DNA of 64,000 bases. Source: Mesorhizobium shangrilense. GTDB taxonomy: Bacteria > Pseudomonadota > Alphaproteobacteria > Rhizobiales > Rhizobiaceae. Shown piece by piece: positions 25,282-32,379 of this stretch (position 1 is its first letter; every line of letters starts with the position of its first letter). The notes beneath the pieces were generated by a model, which saw nothing but the letters and a program-made list of their open reading frames with translations, ran no database searches and was not told the origin of the DNA. The stretch is from positions 71,696-135,695 of the forward strand of contig NZ_JAQGPN010000005.1 of assembly GCF_028826155.1 (NCBI RefSeq), written 5' to 3'. A program made the translations under genes and the position numbers.

Positions 25282-26277
25282 ATGACGACGCAATTCAACG
25301 CCATGGTGATCGAGGACGTGGACGGCAGGCCGAAGGCCGGCGTCAAGGCCCTCACCCTTGCCGATCTGCCCGACCATGACGTGCTGGTGGAAATCGCCTA
25401 TTCGAGCCTCAACTACAAGGACGGCCTCGCCGTATCCGGTAAGGGGCGCATCGCGCGGCGCCTGCCCATGGTGGCAGGCATCGATCTTGCCGGAACCGTG
25501 GTGGAGTCGCGTTCCGCTGACTGGAAGGCCGGCGACCGCGTGATCGTCAACGGCTGCGGCCTGTCGGAAACCGAATGGGGAGGCTATACGCGCTTCCAGC
25601 GCATCCGCGCCGAGCACCTGATCCGCCTGCCAGAGGCGTTCAGCGAGAAACAGGCGATGGCGATCGGCACGGCCGGCTACACGGCGGCACTGTGCGTCAA
25701 CGCCCTGGAGGACTGGGGCGCCATCGGCAAAGACGGCCTGCCTGTGCTGGTAACGGGCGCAGCAGGCGGCGTCGGCTCCGTCGCGGTCGCGTTGCTGGCC
25801 GCGCGCGGCTACAACGTCACCGCCTCGACCGGCCGCCCGCAGACGCATGACTATCTCGCCCGCCTTGGCGCCGGTGATTTCATCGACCGGGCGAGTCTTC
25901 TCGAGAAGGGCGGTCCGTTGCAGAAGGAACGCTGGTCAGGCGCAGTCGATTCCGTCGGATCGACCACGCTAGCCAATGTGCTTTCGCAGACGGTCTATGG
26001 CGGCGCGGTCGCCGCATGTGGGCTCGCCGGCGGAGCCGACCTGCCGGCGAGCGTCTTGCCGCACATCCTGCGGGGCGTGGCGCTGCTGGGCATCGATTCC
26101 GTAATGGCGCCTTATGAAAGGCGCGTCAGGGCGTGGAAGACGCTGGACGAAAGCCTGGACCGGGCCCTACTCGACGCCATGACGCGGGCGGAACCGATGA
26201 GCGCCCTGCCTGTACTTGCCGCCGAAATCCTCGAAGGCAGGACGCAGGGCCGCGTCGTCATCGAGATCGGGAGTTAG
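25282..26277 (+). CDS. MDR-family enoyl reductase, AcuI/YhdH type
   Basis: A 331-residue zinc-free medium-chain reductase. The N-terminal GroES-like domain carries YSSLNYKDGLAVSGKG and AGIDLAGTVVES. The NADPH-binding domain carries VTGAAGGVGSVAVALLAARG (about 155-174) and TGRPQTHDYLARLGA. AcuI/YhdH proteins reduce acrylyl-CoA to propionyl-CoA. It starts 22 bases after the preceding gene with ATG 25282. With CoA-transferases upstream, an alpha,beta-unsaturated CoA ester is a plausible intermediate of the pathway. The start at 25228 is rejected because it lies within the preceding gene. Confidence 0.88.
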   Translation: MTTQFNAMVIEDVDGRPKAGVKALTLADLPDHDVLVEIAYSSLNYKDGLAVSGKGRIARRLPMVAGIDLAGTVVESRSADWKAGDRVIVNGCGLSETEWGGYTRFQRIRAEHLIRLPEAFSEKQAMAIGTAGYTAALCVNALEDWGAIGKDGLPVLVTGAAGGVGSVAVALLAARGYNVTASTGRPQTHDYLARLGAGDFIDRASLLEKGGPLQKERWSGAVDSVGSTTLANVLSQTVYGGAVAACGLAGGADLPASVLPHILRGVALLGIDSVMAPYERRVRAWKTLDESLDRALLDAMTRAEPMSALPVLAAEILEGRTQGRVVIEIGS

Positions 26278-26287
26278 CGCAGACCGG

Positions 26288-26313
26288 CCAGCGCCAGCCC
26301 CGCTGCGCGCTGG
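26288..26313. terminator. Hairpin between convergent AcuI-like and IclR genes
   Basis: CCAGCGC / GCGCTGG arms with a 12-base loop lie 11 bases after the reductase stop. No T tract is present. Its location between convergent genes supports a terminator. Confidence 0.45.
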
Positions 26314-26361
26314 TCGCTACCGACTCCCGGACAAACTTGCATGCTGATGCCGATGCAAGCG

Positions 26362-27153
26362 CTACCCGGCTTCCAGCGGATGGTCGTGGCCGAGCGATAG
26401 GGCGCGCGATGCTCTGATGAGCCGCGCCTCGAGCTCCTTCTTGCTCTGTTCAGCGATGTCGAGCGGGAGGACGAAGCAGATTGTCGCCTCGACCGCGCCG
26501 GAATGATCGGTGAGCGGTGACGCCATGCATTGCGTGAAACTGTTTATCATTCCCGCTGTCTTGGCGAGCGGGACACCGCGATGGCGCCGGCATTCCTTCG
26601 CAAAAGCCTCGATATCGACAGGCTGTCCGTTCGGCATGACGCGGTCCTCGGGATCGAGAACAGTCTCGATCTCGGACAACGACATATGTGACATCAGAAG
26701 CCGACCGGACGCCGTCCAGGGGATCGGGATCTGCGAGCCGATCTCGGAACTGATGCGCATCGGGCGCGAGCCGGGGCAAGCGTGGATGATCACCTGCTTG
26801 CCGCGCAGGCGGATGCACAGCTCGCTCGTCTCCCCCGTCTCGCGCGCCAGCGTGTCCACCATAGCCCTGCCTTTTGCAATGACGTCGTTGGCGCGCAGGT
26901 AGCTCGCTCCATAGAGGTGCATCAGCTTGCCGAAATAGACCAGGCTATCCTTCTCCCGGATCTCCAGAAGACCCGCCTCCGAGAGGAGACTCACCAGATC
27001 GTAGATCGTCGATTTCGGCGCATCGAGCGCAGCAGGCAGTTCCGCCAGCCGGATCGGACCGCCATTGGCCTGGAGGAAAGCGAATAGTTTCAGCACCCTG
27101 TCGATACCCCGTTCACGGGGGCCGCGCGCCGTGCGCGTTACCTTCGAATCCAT
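26362..27153 (-). CDS. IclR family regulator
   Basis: A 263-residue regulator. The N-terminal winged helix is at about 15-78 (GIDRVLKLFAFLQANGGPIR, then LDAPKSTIYDLVSLLSEAGL). The C-terminal effector domain is at about 90-255, with SGRLLMSHMS and AVEATICFVLP. It is divergent from the amino-acid ABC importer at 27294 and shares a 140-bp AT-rich intergenic region containing a 22-bp inverted repeat. It most likely controls that operon and itself. Confidence 0.9.
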   Translation of the reverse strand: MDSKVTRTARGPRERGIDRVLKLFAFLQANGGPIRLAELPAALDAPKSTIYDLVSLLSEAGLLEIREKDSLVYFGKLMHLYGASYLRANDVIAKGRAMVDTLARETGETSELCIRLRGKQVIIHACPGSRPMRISSEIGSQIPIPWTASGRLLMSHMSLSEIETVLDPEDRVMPNGQPVDIEAFAKECRRHRGVPLAKTAGMINSFTQCMASPLTDHSGAVEATICFVLPLDIAEQSKKELEARLIRASRALSLGHDHPLEAG

Positions 27154-27212
27154 CCGTCAGCACTCTCCACGAAAACGGTTGCGTCACGCATCCGGCTAAG
27201 TTATCGTCCTGA

Positions 27213-27234
27213 ATATAGGAAGTTGGTCCGATAT
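27213..27234. promoter_or_regulatory. Probable IclR operator
   Basis: ATATAGG and CCGATAT form a near-perfect inverted repeat (one mismatch per arm) around an 8-base spacer, in the AT-rich divergent promoter region between the IclR gene and the binding-protein gene. Confidence 0.5.
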
Positions 27235-27293
27235 ATAAGACTAAAAATAATCAACTCCCGAAGATGGGTCATCAAGAGAAGGGGAGATTTCCG

Positions 27294-28172
27294 ATGACAT
27301 CTGGCACCGAACGACGCGACTTTCTGAAACTCGGTCTTGGAGGCATGGCGCTCGGCGCTGCCGTGACCACCGTCGCCCTCAACGCGGAGGAGGCAGCCGC
27401 CCAGTCTGCGACGGACAGCGTCCTGCGCACCGTTCTGGATCGCGGTCATCTGATCGTCGGGACGGGCAGCACGAACGCGCCATGGCATTTCGAGAACGAT
27501 GCGGGTGAATTGGTCGGCATGGACATCACCATGGGCCGCATCATCGCCAAGGCGCTGTTCGACGACGAGACCAAGGTCGAGTTCGTCAAGCAGGACGCGC
27601 AGCAGCGCATCCCGAACATCGTGACAGGCAAGGTCGACATCACCCTGCAGTTCATGACGATCTCCGGCGCCCGCGCACAGTTGATCAACTTCACGCGCCC
27701 CTATTACGTCGAGGGCGTTGCGCTCATGACGCGTCCGGATTCGGCCGCGAAAACATTCGACGAGTTGAAGGCGAAGGGCAGCGGCGCTCGCATCGCCATC
27801 TTGCAGAACGTTGACGCCGAAACGACGGTGCACAAGGTGCTGCCGGAAGCGCAGGTCATGCAGATCGACACGCAGGCGAACGTCTTCCAGGCGCTCGACT
27901 CGAACCGGGCCGATGCATCCGCTGTCGACCTTTCCAACGTGCGCTGGCTCGTGTCGCGCAACCCGGATCGCTACTTCGACGCCGGCAAGCAGTGGAACGC
28001 CATGCTTTATGGCGGCGGCGTTCGACAGGGTGATCTGGATTGGCTTCAGTTCGTCAACACGGCTTTCTCGATCGCCATGTTCGGCCATCAGAACGAACTC
28101 TACGATAAGGCGTTCAGCGACTTCTTCGGCCTTCAACCGCCGGAACGCAAGCCGGGCTTCCCGACCATCTGA
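27294..28172 (+). CDS. Polar amino-acid ABC transporter substrate-binding protein with Tat-type signal
   Basis: A 292-residue family 3 binding protein. The N-terminus ERRDFLKLGLGGMALG carries a twin-arginine motif followed by a hydrophobic stretch and AEEAAAQS, so export by Tat is likely. The body shows VLDRGHLIVGTGSTNAPWHF, DMDITMGRIIAKALF-like segments and DITLQFMTISGARAQLINFT, as in amino-acid binders. ATG 27294 follows GGGGAGA. It heads an operon of two permeases, an ATPase and the RidA-lyase fusion, so an amino acid or amino sugar acid is the likely ligand. Confidence 0.9.
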   Translation: MTSGTERRDFLKLGLGGMALGAAVTTVALNAEEAAAQSATDSVLRTVLDRGHLIVGTGSTNAPWHFENDAGELVGMDITMGRIIAKALFDDETKVEFVKQDAQQRIPNIVTGKVDITLQFMTISGARAQLINFTRPYYVEGVALMTRPDSAAKTFDELKAKGSGARIAILQNVDAETTVHKVLPEAQVMQIDTQANVFQALDSNRADASAVDLSNVRWLVSRNPDRYFDAGKQWNAMLYGGGVRQGDLDWLQFVNTAFSIAMFGHQNELYDKAFSDFFGLQPPERKPGFPTI

Positions 28173-28181
28173 TCGCGGTAC

Positions 28182-28205
28182 GGCCCGGCTCTGATCGGTC
28201 GGGCC
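28182..28205 (+). terminator. Hairpin between binding protein and first permease
   Basis: GGCCCG / CGGGCC arms with a 12-base loop start 10 bases after the binding-protein stop. A hairpin in this position recurs at 712-737 and 61123-61148, consistent with a role in raising binding-protein mRNA stability or attenuating the permease genes. Confidence 0.5.
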
Positions 28206-28236
28206 TACCTGCCATCGTGGCAGCGGCGAAGGCTAA

Positions 28237-28902
28237 ATGAACTACCATCTCAATTTCAATCTGATCTGGCGGCATTTCGACAAGCTCTGGCAAGGGCTTG
28301 TGCTGAGCCTCGAACTGGCCGTGATCTCGATCCTCATCGGCGCGATCATCGGGCTGGCGCTCGCCATCTGGTACGTCTCCGCCGGCAAGGTCGTACGCGG
28401 CTTCATCTCGGCCTACGTCGAGTTCATCCGCAACGTTCCGCTGATCCTGCTCGTCTACATCGTCTTCTACGGAATACCGACGGTCGTCGACTTCGCCTAT
28501 AGCCCGACAGTTTCCTTCGTCGGTACGCTCTCGCTCTATGCGGGAGCCTATCTGGTGGAAGTGTTCCGCTCGGGCCTTGAAGCGGTGCCGCGCGGCCAGA
28601 TGGATGCGGGCAAGGCAATCGGCCTGACGCCGCTGCAGCGTCTGCTGCACGTGCGGCTTCCGACCATGGCGCGCATAACGCTGCCGGCGCTCTCGAACAC
28701 CTTCATTTCGCTGTTCAAGGACACCTCCGTCGCCTCGGTCATCGCGGTGCCGGAGCTGACCTACGGCGCGCAGTGGATCAACTTCAACACCTTCCGGATC
28801 GTCGAGGTCTACCTCGTCACGACGGTGATGTACCTCGTGGCCGGCTACAGCATTCTCTTCGGACTGCGCCTGCTCGAACGGCGCTTCAGGGCGGAGCGAT
28901 AG
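28237..28902 (+). CDS. Amino-acid ABC transporter permease 1
   Basis: A 221-residue HisMQ-type permease with about five membrane segments. The EAA loop reads GQMDAGKAIGLTPLQRLLHV (about 124-143), preceded by LSLYAGAYLVEVFRSGLEAV. It forms a heterodimeric channel with the next gene, which starts 3 bases after its stop. Confidence 0.93.
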   Translation: MNYHLNFNLIWRHFDKLWQGLVLSLELAVISILIGAIIGLALAIWYVSAGKVVRGFISAYVEFIRNVPLILLVYIVFYGIPTVVDFAYSPTVSFVGTLSLYAGAYLVEVFRSGLEAVPRGQMDAGKAIGLTPLQRLLHVRLPTMARITLPALSNTFISLFKDTSVASVIAVPELTYGAQWINFNTFRIVEVYLVTTVMYLVAGYSILFGLRLLERRFRAER

Positions 28903-28905
28903 ACG

Positions 28906-29553
28906 ATGTCCGCGGTCCTCTACGCCCTGCCCTTCCTGCTGCACGGTCTGCTGATCACCCTCTGCGTATCGGCGCTCGTCGTGGTGTTCTCGCTGATCAG
29001 CGGCGTGATCCTCGGCGTCGGGCTGGTCTTCGGGCCGAAGCCGGTCCAGTGGACGGTGCGGCTGTTCAGCGACTGCATCCGAGGCATCCCGATCCTGGTG
29101 CTGATCTTCGTGGTCTACTACGGATTCCCGCCGCTCGGCATCAACGTCAACGCGTTCTGGGCTGGAGTCGTGGCGCTCACGCTCTTCAAGGCCGCCCAGG
29201 TCATCGAGTATGTCCGCGGCGCGATCTCGTCGATCCCCAAGGGGCAGATGGAAGCCGGCAAGGCGATCGGCCTGACGTTTGTCGAGAACCTCCGATCAGT
29301 CATCTTTCCGCAAGCAGTCCGCCGTTTCCTCCCGCCCTGGATCAACGGCGTGACCGACGCGGTCAAAGGCAGCGCACTGATCTCATTGCTTGGCATCGTC
29401 GACCTGATGCAGTCGATCAACGAAGTCATCGGTCGCACCTATGAGGCGATGCCACTCTACCTGCTCGGCGCCTTCATCTATTTCGCGATCAACTACTCGC
29501 TTTCACTGACGAGCCGCTTCGTCGAGCGGCGTTACGCCTATATACGGGACTAG
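28906..29553 (+). CDS. Amino-acid ABC transporter permease 2
   Basis: A 215-residue permease paralogous to the preceding one, with EAA loop GQMEAGKAIGLTFVENLRSV and a VKGSALISLLGIVDLMQ segment. It lies 3 bases before the ATPase gene. The two permeases and ATPase form a standard polar amino-acid importer core. Confidence 0.93.
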   Translation: MSAVLYALPFLLHGLLITLCVSALVVVFSLISGVILGVGLVFGPKPVQWTVRLFSDCIRGIPILVLIFVVYYGFPPLGINVNAFWAGVVALTLFKAAQVIEYVRGAISSIPKGQMEAGKAIGLTFVENLRSVIFPQAVRRFLPPWINGVTDAVKGSALISLLGIVDLMQSINEVIGRTYEAMPLYLLGAFIYFAINYSLSLTSRFVERRYAYIRD

Positions 29554-29556
29554 CCA

Positions 29557-30345
29557 ATGGCCACCGCCCACCAGCCGCTGCTCAGCATTCGGAACCTGCA
29601 GAAATCCTTCGGCAAGGTCGAGGTGCTCAAGGGCATCGACATGACCGTGAGCAAGGGTGAGGTCGTTGCGGTCATCGGCCCATCAGGCAGCGGCAAGACC
29701 ACACTGCTCCGCTGCGTGAACTTCCTCGAAACGTACGAGAAGGGCTCGATCCAGATCGATGGCGAGGAGGTCGGCTATCGCGATGCCGACAACGCTCGCC
29801 GGCGTGGCGAGACCGATCTTGCGCGAATGCGCGCCGAGACAGGCATGGTGTTCCAGAGCTTTAATCTGTTCCCCCATCTGACGGCAGCGCAGAACGTCAT
29901 GCTTGGCCTCGTCAAGGTGCGGAAGAAGTCGAAGCAGGAAGCACGGCAGATCGCGGAACACTGGCTCAAACGTGTCGGGCTTGGGCATCGCATCGACAAT
30001 CTGCCGGCGGAGCTGTCAGGGGGCCAGCAGCAGCGCGTCGGCATCGCCCGCGCGGTCGCCATGGAGCCGAAGATCCTGCTTCTCGACGAGATCACCTCTG
30101 CGCTCGATCCGGAACTCGTCAGTGAAGTGCTCGACGTCGTGCGGCAGCTAGCTGAGGAAGGCATGACCATGCTGATGGTCACCCACGAGATCGCCTTTGC
30201 GCGCGACGCCAGCGACCGCATTGTCTTCATGGACGATGGCCGCGTCTCGGCCGAAGGCCCACCAAAGGAACTCATGGCGCAAGCCGGCTCCAACACGCGC
30301 CTTGATGCGTTCCTGTCCCGATTCCGCACCAGCCAACTGCACTGA
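29557..30345 (+). CDS. Amino-acid ABC transporter ATP-binding protein
   Basis: A 262-residue GlnQ-type ATPase: Walker [10 protein letters not shown] (about 44-52), [20 protein letters not shown] at the Q-loop, signature [14 protein letters not shown], Walker B LLLDEITSALDPE and switch His in MVTHEIAFA. It powers the two upstream permeases. The next gene starts 9 bases after its stop. Confidence 0.95.
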   Translation: MATAHQPLLSIRNLQKSFGKVEVLKGIDMTVSKGEVVAVIGPSGSGKTTLLRCVNFLETYEKGSIQIDGEEVGYRDADNARRRGETDLARMRAETGMVFQSFNLFPHLTAAQNVMLGLVKVRKKSKQEARQIAEHWLKRVGLGHRIDNLPAELSGGQQQRVGIARAVAMEPKILLLDEITSALDPELVSEVLDVVRQLAEEGMTMLMVTHEIAFARDASDRIVFMDDGRVSAEGPPKELMAQAGSNTRLDAFLSRFRTSQLH

Positions 30346-30354
30346 TCGCGTCCC

Positions 30355-32025
30355 ATGTCGCCTGCCCCCCAGATTGCCCTCGACCTCGAGCTGCCGTCGG
30401 CTCCGCCGCCGATCGGGAACTTTCGCAACATCCTGCAGGTCGGCAATATGCTGTATGTTTCGGGACAGGGTCCGATCGGTCGCGATGGTGTCCTGCAAAC
30501 CGGCAAGGTCGGACGCGACGTCAGCGTAGATGCCGCCTATCAGCATGCCAGACTGACCGGCCTCACACTCCTGTCCGTTCTGTCGACGCATCTCGGCGAT
30601 CTTTCGCGCGTGCGCCGCATCGTGAAGCTCCTGGGTTTTGTCAACGCGACAGACGATTTCACGGACCATCCGCGGGTCATCAACGGCTGTTCCGACCTGC
30701 TTGTCGAGGTCTTCGGCGAGAACGGCGTTCATGCGCGGTCCTCGATCGGTGTCGCTTCGCTACCCAACAACATCACGGTCGAGGTCGAGGCGATCGTGGA
30801 GATCCACCCTGAGGATACGATCATGCACGGCCATGAAACGAGACGGAACCAGACGATCCGCGAGCGCCTCGGCCTGCGCCCGATCATCAACGTGTCCGGG
30901 ACGATGACCGCGCTTGGCGCTTCCATCATGGTGCCGGAAGCGGTGCAAGCGATGGCGGAGATCGGGCCGCAATTCGTCGAGATGGACGATCTGCACCGCA
31001 CCGCCAGCAAGGTAGTCGCTCGCCTGACCGGCGGCGAAGCGGGCTTCATCACCGCTTCCTGCGCCAGCGGCATCTCGCTTGCCATCGCAGGCGCCATCTG
31101 CGGCGCAGATCTGCTGGCGATCGAGCAATTGCCCGACATCCGCGACGGCTTGAAGAGCGAAGTCATCGTCCAGTTCGGACACATGGTCAATTTCGGCGGC
31201 AATATCGACCAAGGGATCCGAATGACCGGAGCCAGGGTCATCCAGGCCGGCACGGTCAGCGTCGTTCACGACTATCACGTCGCCAACGCCATTTCGGAGA
31301 AGACCGCAGCCGGCCTCTTCGTGGTTTCGCACCATACCGTTCAGTACGGCATGCTGTCGCTTCCGCGGTTCGCCGAGATCTGTCACGCCAAGGGCGTACC
31401 GGTGATCGTCGACGCCGCGTCGGAGTATGACCTGCAGCGCTTCCTCAGGCAGGGCGCGGACATCGTCATCTACAGCGGCCATAAGTTCCTCGGCGGGCCG
31501 ACCAGCGGCATCGTCGCGGGCAGGAAGGATCTCGTGCGCGCCGCCTTTCTTCAGAATCGGGGTATCGGCCGCGGCATGAAAGTCGGCAAGGAGAGCATTG
31601 CGGGAGTGATCGCCGCGCTCGAAGCGTGGGAGAACCGGGATCACGAGGGGATTCGGCAGCGCGAAACCGCGGCGCTTCGACTTTGGGAAAGGACGCTTGC
31701 GGGGCTGCCCGGCATAAAAGCCAGCATGGTTCCCGATCCGACCGACAATCCGCTCGACCGCATCTTGATCGAGATTGGTCCGGAATCCGGCTATTCTGCA
31801 GCGGGTCTCGCCAAGGCGCTGTCGCAGGCGAACCCGCCGGTCATCGTGCGCAATCATGAGGTCGAGCGCGGCCATTTCTATCTCGACCCCTGCAATCTAC
31901 ATGAGGGCGAAGCGGAGATCGTGGCCGAGAGCCTGAAGACGGTGCTCGCTGCGAGCCCGAAGCCGGATTACGCCACGATGGTCATCCGCAAGGATACCTC
32001 CGGGCTCCTGAGCTGGCCGGACTGA
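30355..32025 (+). CDS. RidA domain fused to SelA-like PLP-dependent lyase/aminotransferase
   Basis: One uninterrupted 556-residue frame joins two enzymes. Residues about 1-152 are a RidA (YjgF/UK114) domain: [31 protein letters not shown], and the key arginine Arg128 in [12 protein letters not shown], ending VEVEAIVEI. Residues about 160-556 are a fold type I PLP enzyme of the SelA / D-glucosaminate-6-phosphate ammonia-lyase group: [31 protein letters not shown] and VIVDAAS (PLP aspartate), then the PLP lysine Lys377 in [14 protein letters not shown]. RidA hydrolyses the reactive enamine or imine products of PLP lyases, so the fusion would pass the enamine directly to its quencher. It ends the amino-acid importer operon. 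No strong ribosome site is visible, suggesting coupling to the ATPase gene. Confidence 0.88.
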   Translation: MSPAPQIALDLELPSAPPPIGNFRNILQVGNMLYVSGQGPIGRDGVLQTGKVGRDVSVDAAYQHARLTGLTLLSVLSTHLGDLSRVRRIVKLLGFVNATDDFTDHPRVINGCSDLLVEVFGENGVHARSSIGVASLPNNITVEVEAIVEIHPEDTIMHGHETRRNQTIRERLGLRPIINVSGTMTALGASIMVPEAVQAMAEIGPQFVEMDDLHRTASKVVARLTGGEAGFITASCASGISLAIAGAICGADLLAIEQLPDIRDGLKSEVIVQFGHMVNFGGNIDQGIRMTGARVIQAGTVSVVHDYHVANAISEKTAAGLFVVSHHTVQYGMLSLPRFAEICHAKGVPVIVDAASEYDLQRFLRQGADIVIYSGHKFLGGPTSGIVAGRKDLVRAAFLQNRGIGRGMKVGKESIAGVIAALEAWENRDHEGIRQRETAALRLWERTLAGLPGIKASMVPDPTDNPLDRILIEIGPESGYSAAGLAKALSQANPPVIVRNHEVERGHFYLDPCNLHEGEAEIVAESLKTVLAASPKPDYATMVIRKDTSGLLSWPD

Positions 32026-32379
32026 GAAGAACTCATCAACTGCGTACGGGAGCGCCACCGGGAGCGAGGTTCCGCTGGCTTCGGTTCGTCCCCGCCCTCT
32101 GGCGGGTCTCATTGAACAGACTGCGACCCTGCGCATGCTGATTTCGATCGTGCGAGCGCCGGAGAGCATCGAACAGCGCTTTCGCTAGGCGGAGCGGCGC
32201 GGCGGACGACGAATCTATCTCAAGGCCTCCGGGATCTGGACCCGGTTCGGTCGCCGAATATGAGCCCCGGGGCTGGCTTTGAAGGGGGCGGGCTAACGCC
32301 CGCTCGCCTTTGAAGAAGCGGAGACGGTCTTCATGCTGCCACACCATCGCCGAAACGCTTGCATGCCAGCCGTCTGCAT
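32026..32379. other. Intergenic region between convergent operons
   Basis: A 354-base stretch with no credible gene on either strand. It contains one clear hairpin (32288-32303), listed separately. Confidence 0.5.
32288..32303. terminator. Hairpin between convergent genes
   Basis: GCGGGC-TAAC-GCCCGC is a perfect 6-bp stem with a 4-base loop. It could end transcripts from either side, although no long T tract follows. Confidence 0.45.

Noticed and set aside
24624..25355. 243-codon minus-strand ORF opposite the AhpD-like gene
   Set aside because: Antisense shadow without motif support; the plus strand has a clear CxxC family protein.
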